Assembly (NCBI RefSeq): GCF_036763085.1
Contig: NZ_JBAIYU010000011.1
Location: 19,874-83,873 of the forward strand
Source of the DNA: JBAIYU01 sp036763085
Lineage (GTDB): Bacteria > Bacillota > Negativicutes > DSM-1736 > Dendrosporobacteraceae
DNA length: 64,000 nucleotides
Direction: 5' to 3'
In this document: positions 35,729 through 43,784 of the stretch, in pieces
Numbering within the stretch: the first letter of the stretch is position 1
How the letters are laid out: the number at the start of each line of letters is the position of its first letter
Notes under the pieces: model-generated
Databases searched by the model: none
The model's input: the letters and a program-made list of their open reading frames with translations, nothing else
What the model was told of the DNA's origin: nothing
Translations under genes and position numbers: made by a program

Positions 35729-36351
35729 GCTTTCACCACCATTACGCAATGCGAAAATCCCTCAATAAGACTAGCATTGGTGAGATTTGCACTGATGATC
35801 TCTTCGCTTTCATAAGATAGGTTTGCACAAATCCACACCAGACTCTCTGGCGGCCAGCCAATATTCATAAGGCGTGTCGCAATAGTTTTTGGATTGTTTA
35901 TACTATCAGTTAAAATTCCGAGTTTTCTCCCTGGCTTGTACTCTAGCTTTTCGGCATCCGGTTCACGACCGTGCATACTTACTAAAGCAGCATCTTGCCA
36001 AGGCAGCGCAAGCTTGGCAAATGCAAGCTGAAACGAGCTGATGCCTGGTATTACTGTTAATTGGTTTTGTGAAAACCTTCCCCTTAGTGCACTCAGCAAG
36101 CTGTAATATCCTGGATCACCCGAGACAAGGACAACAACATCAGATGTACTAGATTTCATTTCAATGAAATCTAGTACATCTGCTATATCACTTTGGATTG
36201 CTTTTTTTACACAATCATGAGTAGCTAATGTGTCAAGAGCACGTTTACTGCCAACGATAACTTTGGCAGAATCAATAGTACGTTTCGCAATAGGAAGCAA
36301 ATAGTCGGGAGACCCAGGTCCGATACCGACGACTACTATTTTATATTCCAT
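35725..36351 (-). CDS. cbiE: Cobalt-precorrin-7 C5-methyltransferase
   Basis: CbiE methylates C5. The 208-aa tetrapyrrole methylase starts IVVVGIGPGSPDYLLPIA and contains LVSGDPGYYSLLSALR (about 75-90). The stretch encoding about VLDFIEMKSSTSD (residues 57-70) is formed by a perfect DNA palindrome at 36141-36182, yet the frame is intact. The gene overlaps cbiD by 16 nt and carries its own AGGAGG site. Confidence 0.93.
   Translation of the reverse strand: MEYKIVVVGIGPGSPDYLLPIAKRTIDSAKVIVGSKRALDTLATHDCVKKAIQSDIADVLDFIEMKSSTSDVVVLVSGDPGYYSLLSALRGRFSQNQLTVIPGISSFQLAFAKLALPWQDAALVSMHGREPDAEKLEYKPGRKLGILTDSINNPKTIATRLMNIGWPPESLVWICANLSYESEEIISANLTNASLIEGFSHCVMVVKA
36141..36182. repeat. Perfect 20-bp inverted repeat inside cbiE
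   Basis: Arms 36141-36160 and 36163-36182 are exact reverse complements with a 2-nt centre. No T run follows on either strand, so it is not a terminator. In cbiE mRNA it would form a very stable hairpin within the coding region. Confidence 0.95.
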
Positions 36352-37436
36352 CCCAGAGTTCCTCCTATTTCAATTGCAGAGCTGTCATAACCCAAAATAT
36401 CACCTTTTAATGTTACAATAGCTGTTCCAACTGTTAAATCTCCAAATACGTAACGCATCGCACGCTCACTTGCGCGCTTTGCCAAGGTATCATAAACCGA
36501 CACCATCTTATAGTGCTCGATTATCGGTAAGGCTGCTTCAGTAGTAGTACAAGCTAGAATTTCCTGCAGCGCTGACTGCGGTGCACCTGCTGCCCCCATG
36601 TACGCAGCTAGTGTTTCCAGCCTGGCGTCAGCCATGCGATTATGTGTATGGAAGATACCAGCTGCAACTTTAACAAGTTTACCTAGATGACCAAACAGTA
36701 AAACATTCTTAATTTTTTGGTTGACACAGTTTTCTAACATATGTCCAATGAAATTACTTGTTTGTATGACTGCCTCGGCAGGCAGAGAGAACTTGTTAAT
36801 TGCTATATCTTGACCAATCTTACCGGGGACTAGAACTAATGTGTCATATCCTTGGGCTTTAGCCACACTAATTTGCGGAGTTAATGAATTTTTGAAGGCC
36901 TCTTCAGACATTGGCTCAACTATACCTGTAGTTCCGATAATAGAAAGACCGCCAATTATGCCAAGTGTTGAATTTAAAGTTCGCTTAGCAAGTGTCTCGC
37001 CGGCGGGGATGGATATAACAGCTTCTGCCCCGCAATCTATGGGCAGCACTTCTCGTAAAGCATTGGTAATCATAAAATGCGGTCCTGGATTAATTGCAGG
37101 TTGGCCAACAGCGACAGCTAATCCAGGCTTGGTAACAACACCAACACCTTTGCCGGCTTTAATTGTAATTTCTTGTGTCGAAGTTATTCTAACATCAGCT
37201 TCAACAGCTGTTCCGTTAGTAATATCGGGATCATCGCCTGAATCTTTAATAACTCTGGCAAAACCACCGGTATCTTTTTTAAAGCTGCTAGCAATTGGTA
37301 CACATATTAATTTGCCTTGAGGAGAAAGCACTTCGACTATGTTTGGAAACTGCCCATAATGTGCTAACACTGCAGCTTTAGCGGCGGCGGCAGCACAACT
37401 ACCAGTAGTAAAGCCTGAGCGTAATTTTTTTGACAA
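36336..37436 (-). CDS. cbiD: Cobalt-precorrin-5B C1-methyltransferase
   Basis: CbiD methylates C1 in the anaerobic pathway and is the first gene of the operon. Family marks are LRSGFTTGSCAAAAAKAA at the start, GKGVGVVTKPGL (about 105), and GHLGKLVKVAAGIFHTHN near 250. The open frame extends to GTG 37535, but its first 33 codons run through the riboswitch terminator and are not CbiD-like. The TTG at 37436 lies about 10 nt after AGGGGG and gives 366 aa. That AGGGGG is the 3' arm of the terminator. Confidence 0.93.
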   Translation of the reverse strand: MSKKLRSGFTTGSCAAAAAKAAVLAHYGQFPNIVEVLSPQGKLICVPIASSFKKDTGGFARVIKDSGDDPDITNGTAVEADVRITSTQEITIKAGKGVGVVTKPGLAVAVGQPAINPGPHFMITNALREVLPIDCGAEAVISIPAGETLAKRTLNSTLGIIGGLSIIGTTGIVEPMSEEAFKNSLTPQISVAKAQGYDTLVLVPGKIGQDIAINKFSLPAEAVIQTSNFIGHMLENCVNQKIKNVLLFGHLGKLVKVAAGIFHTHNRMADARLETLAAYMGAAGAPQSALQEILACTTTEAALPIIEHYKMVSVYDTLAKRASERAMRYVFGDLTVGTAIVTLKGDILGYDSSAIEIGGTLGWNIK

Positions 37437-37438
37437 AC

Positions 37439-37466
37439 TAAAAAACCCCCTATAGTCAGGGGGTAT
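37439..37466 (-). terminator. Terminator of the cobalamin riboswitch
   Basis: The stem ACCCCCT/AGGGGGT (37445-37451 with 37458-37464, loop of 6) is followed on the minus strand by TTTTTAG. The G-rich arm would also be the ribosome-binding site for cbiD, so the hairpin can block both transcription and translation. Confidence 0.8.
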
Positions 37467-37564
37467 TAAAATAAACAATACATAAGCACTGCTTAGAATA
37501 TTACCCACCTGCCTATCATCCGTAGGTCGTTTCACTCCTATTCGGAGTTATGACGGTGTGTGTT

Positions 37565-37720
37565 AAAACAGGCAGGTCTCCTGGCTTGAATCATCGCATG
37601 TCTGCACCTTCCCAGGTTACCCCAGTGGCATAAAGCTGACATACTCAACAAATACAGTGGCGGGACCGCGCCGGTATCACACCGGACTTCCCTTTTAAGC
37701 AGTTGCACCTGTTTCCTCTT
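37565..37720 (-). ncRNA. Cobalamin riboswitch
   Basis: On the minus strand the B12-box landmarks occur in order: ACAGGTGC near 37705, GGGAAGTCCGGTG, the GCGCGGTCCCGCCACTGT core near 37660, GGGAAGGTGCAGAC, then AGCCAGGAGACCTGCC near 37570-37588. It lies upstream of cbiD with a terminator between, so B12 should shut the operon off. Confidence 0.95.
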
Positions 37721-37880
37721 CTATTTCATTTAACATTTATAAGTCAAATAAATAATAACTATAGTATATTCCATAAATTGCATTAAGTTCCTGCTAAAAC
37801 AACAAAAATCAGTAAAATTTTTCATTATCGCTTACCGATTTCAACACTCGAAGCGACTTATTTTTAATGCAGTCGACATC

Positions 37881-37914
37881 ATGTAGGATTTTCCCGTAAA
37901 ATATGTAGGATTTT
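37881..37914. repeat. Direct repeat ATGTAGGATTTT upstream of lutC
   Basis: Two identical 12-mers start at 37881 and 37903, 22 nt (about two helical turns) apart, about 100 nt before lutC. They may be regulator half-sites. Confidence 0.5.
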
Positions 37915-37969
37915 TTATAAAAAAAAGAAAGGATTTTTCCAACTTATTCAGAATAGTTATTTAGTATTG

Positions 37970-37991
37970 ATTGGTCTAATATATGACCAAT
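37970..37991 (+). promoter_or_regulatory. Candidate operator for lutC-lutBA
   Basis: ATTGGTC (37970-37976) and GACCAAT (37985-37991) form a perfect 7-bp inverted repeat around TAATATAT, which itself may be the -10 box. The site ends 22 nt before the lutC ATG. TGGTC-GACCA symmetry resembles GntR-family sites, but no regulator gene is nearby. Confidence 0.5.
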
Positions 37992-38013
37992 ATGTGAACA
38001 AGGGAGTGGAAAT

Positions 38014-38628
38014 ATGAAAAAAGTAAGTGATAACTGGCAATCAGCATTTCCTGCCGGAAAAGTTGGTCCGCAATTTTGGGCTGCATTTGAAGAAAATGCT
38101 AAGAATGCTAGTACCGAGATTTTTAAAGTAAAAACAGCTGCAGAAGCAAAAGAAATCGTTACTAACCTAGCGAAATTCACTAATGCTAAAAAAGTTGTTG
38201 CGGTTAATAGTGCAATGCAAGAAGCTGCAAATATTAATGAAGAACTAAAAGCACTCGGTATAGCAGTATATAATGATAAGTTTGATATAGCCGAGCATGC
38301 GGAAAGTGCTGATATTGGTATTTCAACAGTGGAATTTGCTATAGGTGAGTCCGGAAGTCTTTGTATGGACGGGTTTTCATACGAAGCTCGTGTTGTAACT
38401 ATGCTTCCGCCGATACATATTGCTTTCATGAACGCTAATAACATCGTACCTGGAATTTCCGAAGCTTTTGAAGTGATTTCTAAAGTATATGACGATGGCT
38501 ATGTAAGCTTTATTACAGGCCCAAGCCGTACAGCCGATATCGAACGTGTTTTAACTATTGGTGTTCATGGACCAAGCCGTTTAATTTTAATTGCTGTTGA
38601 TGAAGATATCAACGGAGGTGTGAAATAA
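38014..38628 (+). CDS. lutC: LUD-domain lactate utilization protein LutC
   Basis: LutC is a subunit of the LutABC-type L-lactate oxidation system, which converts L-lactate to pyruvate in the cytoplasm. The 204-aa LUD domain shows VVAVNSAMQEAANINEEL, then ADIGISTVEFAIGESGS and ITGPSRTADIERVLTIGVHGP near the C-terminus, a family signature. AGGGAGTGG precedes the ATG. Its TAA overlaps the lutB ATG by one base. It is divergent from the cobalamin operon. Confidence 0.88.
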   Translation: MKKVSDNWQSAFPAGKVGPQFWAAFEENAKNASTEIFKVKTAAEAKEIVTNLAKFTNAKKVVAVNSAMQEAANINEELKALGIAVYNDKFDIAEHAESADIGISTVEFAIGESGSLCMDGFSYEARVVTMLPPIHIAFMNANNIVPGISEAFEVISKVYDDGYVSFITGPSRTADIERVLTIGVHGPSRLILIAVDEDINGGVK

Positions 38629-40799
38629 TGGAAAATACTAATCGTGATATAAAAAGAGAAATAAATGAAAAATTAAATGACCAGGTATTACGTGGAGCTT
38701 TAGGACGATTTGCAACAGCATATCCTATCGCACGTGCTAAAGCATATGAAAATGTCGAAGACGTTGATGCTTTACGTGAACAGTTTAGACAAATGAAAAT
38801 CGAAACTGTTAATAATATTGATGCGGTTGCAGATCAGTTTGAAGCATCCGTAATTAAACGGGGCGGTAAAGTTTTCCGTGCTAAAGACGGAGACGCTCTA
38901 AAAGAATACTTAATTGATTTATGCAAAAAAGCTAATGTAAAACGCATCGTAAAGTCCAAGTCTATGGCATCCGAAGAAATTCATCTAAATCATGCTTTAG
39001 AAGAAGCCGGACTTCATGTTAAAGAAACAGATTTAGGCGAATGGATTATCTCCCTTGCCGGACACAAACCATCTCATATGGTTATGCCTGCGATTCACTT
39101 AAATAAAGAACAAATTGCTGAATATTTCTCAAAAGAACTACAGCAGGAAATTCCAACAGATATTCCTTTCATGGTACAGGCTGCCCGTAAAGCGCTCCGT
39201 ACTGAGTTCTTAACTGCTGACATGGGTATCTCAGGCGCTAACTTCGGCATTGCTGAAAACGGTGCTATCGGTCTAGTAACAAATGAAGGTAATGCACGCT
39301 TAGTTACTACCCTTCCTCGCGTCCATGTTGTAATTATTGGTTATGAGAAACTTATTCCAACAATTAAAGATGCTGCTCCTATTCTCCGGACATTACCTCG
39401 TAACGCAACAGGTCAGCGTATGACTAGTTATATGACAATGACTACTGGACAAACTCCGGTCATTGTTAAGCAAGATGGTAAATGGATCGAGCAAGATAAA
39501 GAACTTCATGTTATTTTGTTAGATAACGGCCGTCTTAAGGCTGCAAAAGATCCTAAGTTCAAAGAAATATATAACTGTGTTCGCTGTGCGTCTTGTCTCA
39601 ATGTATGCCCTGTTTATACAATTGTTGGTGGTCACGTTTACGGACATATCTACGCGGGCGGTATTGGTGCAATTTTAACTGCTTTCCTTCACAGCATGGG
39701 TGATTTCGAACAAATTAATGAACTTTGTATCGGCTGTCGTAAGTGCGTAGAAATTTGCCCTGGAAAAATGAATATTCCTGGTCTTATTGAAGAATTAAGA
39801 TCACAAAGAGTTAAAGACAATGGTCTTCCGTTTGGAGTTAAGGCTGTTTTTGAAAACGTTCTAGCAAATCGTAAAGTATTCCATACTTTGCTTCGTTTAG
39901 CAGCTATTGGTCAAAAGCCGTTCCAATCAGGCAAAGTAATTCGCCACTTACCTCTCTTCCTCGCGGGCTTAGCAAAAGATCGCAGTCTTCCAGCTGTAGC
40001 AGATACTCCTTTCCGTGATAGAGTTCAAAAAATCACCAGAAAAATCGCAAATCCTAAGAAGCGTATTGCTTTCTTCAGCGGATGTAATATTGACTTTATA
40101 TTCCCTGAAACTGGTGAATCAGTATATAAAGTGCTTCATGATCTTAATATGGAAGTCGTATTCCCTGAAGATCAAAGCTGTTGCGGTAAACCTGTACTAG
40201 GTATGGGAGACAAGGAAACGGCTAAAAGCATTGCGATAAAGAATATCGAAGCGTTCGAAGCAGCTAATGCTGATGTTATCCTTTCGGCTTGTCCTACTTG
40301 CGCTGAAACTTGGCACGAAACCTATGTTGAACTTTTCCACGATGACCCTCAATGGAAAAACCGTGTTGAGAAGATAGCTCATAAAGTCCGTGAGTTCAGC
40401 CATTTTGTCGCTGAAGAATATGCTAAGGCAGGACGCTTGAATAAAGTGGCAGGCGGAACAAAAGTAACTTACCATGATTCTTGTCATATGAAACGTGGTC
40501 TAAATATTTTTGAAGAGCCTCGCAAACTGCTCGAAGCAGCAAAAGGCTATGACTTCGTAGAAATGAATAACTGCGATAAATGCTGCGGTATGGCTGGAGC
40601 GTTCGGGGTTAAATATACTGAACTTTCAATGCCAATCCTTAAAGAGAAAATCCAAAATATCAAAGACAGTGGTGCTGAAGTCATTGCCGTGGGTTGCCCT
40701 GCGTGCATGATGCAAATTCAAGGCGGTCTTGATAAACAATTGCCTAGCGTAAAAATTAAGCATGTAGCTGAAATTTTAGCTGAAAACATTAAAGATTAG
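38628..40799 (+). CDS. lutB: Fused LutB-LutA iron-sulfur lactate oxidation protein (LdhH-like)
   Basis: This 723-aa protein joins subunits that are separate in Bacillus. Residues about 60-300 form a LUD domain with NFGIAENGAIGLVTNEGNARL. Two 4Fe-4S motifs follow: CVRCASCLNVCP (about 317-328) and CIGCRKCVEICP (about 365-376). Two CCG cysteine-rich domains (about 470-720), normally LutA, contribute FFSGCN, CCGKP, CPTCAETW, DSCHMKRG, CCGMAG and CPACMMQ. Electrons from L-lactate would pass through the clusters to a membrane or flavin acceptor. The same architecture occurs in LdhH of lactate oxidisers such as Desulfovibrio. GGAGGT precedes the ATG. Confidence 0.9.
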   Translation: MENTNRDIKREINEKLNDQVLRGALGRFATAYPIARAKAYENVEDVDALREQFRQMKIETVNNIDAVADQFEASVIKRGGKVFRAKDGDALKEYLIDLCKKANVKRIVKSKSMASEEIHLNHALEEAGLHVKETDLGEWIISLAGHKPSHMVMPAIHLNKEQIAEYFSKELQQEIPTDIPFMVQAARKALRTEFLTADMGISGANFGIAENGAIGLVTNEGNARLVTTLPRVHVVIIGYEKLIPTIKDAAPILRTLPRNATGQRMTSYMTMTTGQTPVIVKQDGKWIEQDKELHVILLDNGRLKAAKDPKFKEIYNCVRCASCLNVCPVYTIVGGHVYGHIYAGGIGAILTAFLHSMGDFEQINELCIGCRKCVEICPGKMNIPGLIEELRSQRVKDNGLPFGVKAVFENVLANRKVFHTLLRLAAIGQKPFQSGKVIRHLPLFLAGLAKDRSLPAVADTPFRDRVQKITRKIANPKKRIAFFSGCNIDFIFPETGESVYKVLHDLNMEVVFPEDQSCCGKPVLGMGDKETAKSIAIKNIEAFEAANADVILSACPTCAETWHETYVELFHDDPQWKNRVEKIAHKVREFSHFVAEEYAKAGRLNKVAGGTKVTYHDSCHMKRGLNIFEEPRKLLEAAKGYDFVEMNNCDKCCGMAGAFGVKYTELSMPILKEKIQNIKDSGAEVIAVGCPACMMQIQGGLDKQLPSVKIKHVAEILAENIKD

Positions 40800-40820
40800 T
40801 CTTAGTCATTTTATTAATAG

Positions 40821-40856
40821 GATCGGCATACCACACAGTGTATGCCGATCTTATTT
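40821..40856 (+). terminator. Terminator of the lut operon
   Basis: The 11-bp stem GATCGGCATAC/GTATGCCGATC (40821-40831 with 40840-40850) is followed by TTATTT on the plus strand. Confidence 0.8.
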
Positions 40857-40868
40857 CATAAACTATGG

Positions 40869-40902
40869 AAAAAAACCGACTTCATATGAAGTCGGTTTTT
40901 TT
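40869..40902. terminator. Bidirectional terminator between lut and kor operons
   Basis: A palindrome with 17-nt arms (40869-40885 with 40886-40902) has A runs on one side and T runs on the other, so it can work in both directions. It overlaps the stop codon of the VOC gene on the minus strand. Confidence 0.88.
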
Positions 40903-41269
40903 ACGTTATTTCTTGTATTAATTCAAGTCGCTCACTGTCGGGCCCCTTAAAGAATACTATCTTCTTGTTATTAACGAGCTTAGGTTCAGTGAATATAAAC
41001 TCGACGTTAACACCTTTAAGTTTATTTATAGCTTCGCCGATGTCCTTCACCTTAAATGCTAAATGATCAACAGCACCCGATCCTACTCTATTGTCTTTGT
41101 CAGCATATTGGATTAGCTCGATTGTATAATTTCCTGAACTAAGGTATGTGAGCTTTATAAAGCTGTTTTGATAACTGTCTACAAGCTTGCAACCCAAAAC
41201 ATTACAATAAAAGTCAACAGAAAGGTCGGTATTGCTAACAACAATACCGACATGAGCACATTTAAACAT
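40901..41269 (-). CDS. VOC-fold (glyoxalase-like) protein
   Basis: The 122-aa protein has the paired beta-alpha-beta-beta-beta units of the vicinal oxygen chelate fold. Likely metal ligands are His6 (CAHVGIVV), a Glu in YTIELIQ, the His in VDHLAFKV, and a late Glu in RLELIQE. Family members include glyoxalase I, methylmalonyl-CoA epimerase and dioxygenases; the substrate cannot be fixed here. It follows korC by 14 nt in the same operon. The frame starts at TTG, but GGAG is 6 nt before the ATG at 41269. Confidence 0.75.
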   Translation of the reverse strand: MFKCAHVGIVVSNTDLSVDFYCNVLGCKLVDSYQNSFIKLTYLSSGNYTIELIQYADKDNRVGSGAVDHLAFKVKDIGEAINKLKGVNVEFIFTEPKLVNNKKIVFFKGPDSERLELIQEIT

Positions 41270-41283
41270 ATTCGACTCCAAAT

Positions 41284-41817
41284 TTAGGCTTCTCCCTTAC
41301 CCATAGCCAAGCCTATCTCTAATGCTTTTGTATTTACACTTTCAGTACCTTTTGGTACGCGGTGTAAAACTGCCTTAAGCAAAGACTCACCAGTTACAAT
41401 GCCAGTCGCGCCAACAATTGCACCAAGAGCGATAATATTAGCAAACATAGCATTACCTAGTTCCTCTCGAGCAGCTTTTGTAATTGGCAATGATAAAACC
41501 CCAGCAGTCGTTTCTGGAAGCTGCTTAACAAAAGTGGTATCAATAAGCAGTTTACCTTCGGGTTTTAATTTCTTAACGTATTTATTGCAAGCTTCTTGGC
41601 TCATTGCTAATAAAATATCTGCTGCCAATACTTTAGGATAGTCAATACTCTCATTGCTGATAATGACATCAGATTTACTAGCCCCTCCGCGAGCTTCCGG
41701 ACCGTAAGACTGAGTTTGTATTGATTCTTTGCCATCTAATATTGCAGCTTCAGCCAGTATAATCCCAGCTAGTATTAAACCTTGACCGCCTGTACCGCTT
41801 AAACTAATCTCCCACAT
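41284..41817 (-). CDS. korC: 2-oxoacid:ferredoxin oxidoreductase gamma subunit
   Basis: The gamma subunit completes the CoA-acylating 2-oxoacid oxidoreductase. The 177-aa protein has the GTGGQGLILAGIILAEAA opening and TQSYGPEARGGASKSDVIIS (about 36-55), diagnostic for this subunit. Its ATG overlaps the korB stop by one base. Substrate class (probably 2-oxoglutarate) is inferred from the four-subunit korDABC order. Confidence 0.9.
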   Translation of the reverse strand: MWEISLSGTGGQGLILAGIILAEAAILDGKESIQTQSYGPEARGGASKSDVIISNESIDYPKVLAADILLAMSQEACNKYVKKLKPEGKLLIDTTFVKQLPETTAGVLSLPITKAAREELGNAMFANIIALGAIVGATGIVTGESLLKAVLHRVPKGTESVNTKALEIGLAMGKGEA

Positions 41818-42644
41818 TATGCTTGCCCTCCTTTTTGCTGCTGCAAACGGACAATAAGCTTTTCGTACTCAGCAGTATATTCAGGCGCCGGTGAGTTATG
41901 AAGCTCTCCGATAACAAATTTACCTTCCATATTTTCTGGAGCCAATTTAGCTGCAGCCTGAACAGTCACAGCATTGTCACGCTGCCATTGCATCATTTTT
42001 TCCGCTGTGCCCATTTTGTTTTTACGGCCAAAACCTATCGGACACTGAGTAATAGCGTCAACAACTGAAAAACCTTTGTTTTGGATTGCTTTTGTAATTA
42101 AATCCGTCAACATAGTTGCGTGGAAAGCTGTACCGCGTGCAACGTAAGTTGCACCAGCTGCAACCGCTAATGCTGGGATATCAAAGGAACGCTCTATTTG
42201 ACCAAATGGAGCTGTTGAGGACTTGCTGCTTTGAGGTGTTAATGGGGAAGATTGTCCACCAGTCATACCATAAATGCTATTATTAAAAACAATTGTTGTT
42301 ATGTCGATGTTTCGGCGAGCGGAGTGAATAAAGTGATTACCACCAATTGCAGTACTATCACCGTCTCCAGTTATAACTATAACATTGAGCTCAGGATTCG
42401 CAAATTTGATTCCTGTAGCAAAAGTCAAGGCACGTCCGTGTGCTGTATGAATCGTATTAAAGTTCATATATCCAGAAGCACGTGAGGAACAGCCGATTCC
42501 AGATACTATTATTGTTTTCTTTTGATCTAGGTCAAGCTTCTCTACTGCACGTAAAAGTGATGCTAATACAATACCATTACCGCAGCCAGGACACCAGATA
42601 TGAGGCAATGCGGTTTTGCGCAAATATTTTTCAATGTTAGCCAT
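41817..42644 (-). CDS. korB: 2-oxoacid:ferredoxin oxidoreductase beta subunit (TPP-binding)
   Basis: This subunit binds thiamine diphosphate and an iron-sulfur cluster. WCPGCGNG (about 18-25) and GIGCSSR (about 50) supply Cys. The TPP motif is GDGDSTAIGGNHFIHSARRN (about 94-113), followed by NNSIYGMTGGQ. Length is 275 aa. A TGGAGGTGC site lies upstream. It is one nucleotide from korA. Confidence 0.94.
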   Translation of the reverse strand: MANIEKYLRKTALPHIWCPGCGNGIVLASLLRAVEKLDLDQKKTIIVSGIGCSSRASGYMNFNTIHTAHGRALTFATGIKFANPELNVIVITGDGDSTAIGGNHFIHSARRNIDITTIVFNNSIYGMTGGQSSPLTPQSSKSSTAPFGQIERSFDIPALAVAAGATYVARGTAFHATMLTDLITKAIQNKGFSVVDAITQCPIGFGRKNKMGTAEKMMQWQRDNAVTVQAAAKLAPENMEGKFVIGELHNSPAPEYTAEYEKLIVRLQQQKGGQA

Positions 42645-43784
42645 TTATTTAGCACCTCCATGAGCAGCAACAATTGGTGCGAGAATTTCTTCAGGTTCAA
42701 AGAATGCTCCGTCTACTCTATTTACAGCAACTACACGGTCCATGCCTGCGTAACGCTGGACTTCCCCTACTAATTGTCCATAATTCATTTCAGGAACAAT
42801 AATAGTGTGTGCTTGCTCAGAAAGTTTTTTGATAATGTGACCTGGGAATGGCCAAATGGTAATTAACTTTAATAAACCAACCTTTATTCCTTGCTCACGA
42901 GCTTTTTTCACTGCAGCAATCGCAGCACGCGCTGTTCCGCCATATGTAACTACAACAATTTCGGCATCATCAAGGAAATGCTCTGTATATAAAGTTAATT
43001 CCTCAGTTGCATTATCAATTTTAGTGTTCAAACGACGAACTAGTTCGTCTGCTACCTTTGGATCTTGAGTAGGCAGTCCAGTGTAAGTGTGAGTCAAACC
43101 AGTCACATGATAAAAATAGCCATCACCGAAAGAAGCCATAGGAGGAACACCATCTTCATCAGGCTTAAAGGCTAAATATTCTTCAGGTGATACAGTTGGC
43201 TTTTTACGTTCGATTATTTCCAGCTCACCAATCTCAGGCAGTTCAACTTTTTCACGCATATGACCAATTACTTCATCCATTAGCAAAATAACTGGTGTAC
43301 GGAATTTCTCAGAAAAGTTAACAGCTTTAACAGTAACCTCAAACGCTTCTAGTACAGATCCTGGCGACAAAACAATAACTGCACGGTCGCCATGAGTCCC
43401 CCATCTAGCCTGCATAACATCGCCTTGTGCAGGAGAAGTAGGCAAACCTGTGCTTGGACCCGCACGCTGAACATTAACAACAACTACAGGTATTTCGGCC
43501 ATAGCCGCATAACCAATTAATTCTTGTTTTAACGAAAAACCAGGGCCGCTTGTAGCAGTAATAGCTTTAGCGCCAGTCATTGCAGCGCCGCATATTGCTC
43601 CCATACTAGCTATTTCATCTTCCATTTGTATAAATCTTCCGCCGATTAAAGGAAGTTCTTTTGCAAGAATTTCTGCTACCTCTGTACTAGGTGTAATAGG
43701 ATAACCTGCAAAGAATCTTACTCCTGCAGCTATTGCCCCTTCAGCACATGCTTGATTACCTTGCAGTAAACGAGCTTTCGTCAT
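42645..43784 (-). CDS. korA: 2-oxoacid:ferredoxin oxidoreductase alpha subunit
   Basis: The alpha subunit carries the pyrimidine-binding part of TPP and the CoA-binding region. The 379-aa sequence starts LLQGNQACAEGAIAAGVRFFAGYPITPSTEVAE and includes ATSGPGFSLKQELIGYA (about 78-94) and QRAGPSTGLPTSPAQGD (about 105-121), typical of KorA. It abuts korD directly, with CGGAGGTG as its ribosome site. Confidence 0.94.
   Translation of the reverse strand: MTKARLLQGNQACAEGAIAAGVRFFAGYPITPSTEVAEILAKELPLIGGRFIQMEDEIASMGAICGAAMTGAKAITATSGPGFSLKQELIGYAAMAEIPVVVVNVQRAGPSTGLPTSPAQGDVMQARWGTHGDRAVIVLSPGSVLEAFEVTVKAVNFSEKFRTPVILLMDEVIGHMREKVELPEIGELEIIERKKPTVSPEEYLAFKPDEDGVPPMASFGDGYFYHVTGLTHTYTGLPTQDPKVADELVRRLNTKIDNATEELTLYTEHFLDDAEIVVVTYGGTARAAIAAVKKAREQGIKVGLLKLITIWPFPGHIIKKLSEQAHTIIVPEMNYGQLVGEVQRYAGMDRVVAVNRVDGAFFEPEEILAPIVAAHGGAK

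Noticed and set aside
37437..37535. 33-codon N-terminal extension of cbiD
   Set aside because: It runs through the cobalamin riboswitch terminator and shows no CbiD-like sequence; the TTG at 37436 explains the gene better.
37944..38444. 166-codon minus-strand ORF opposite lutC
   Set aside because: It is the antisense shadow of a strongly conserved gene and has no recognisable family.
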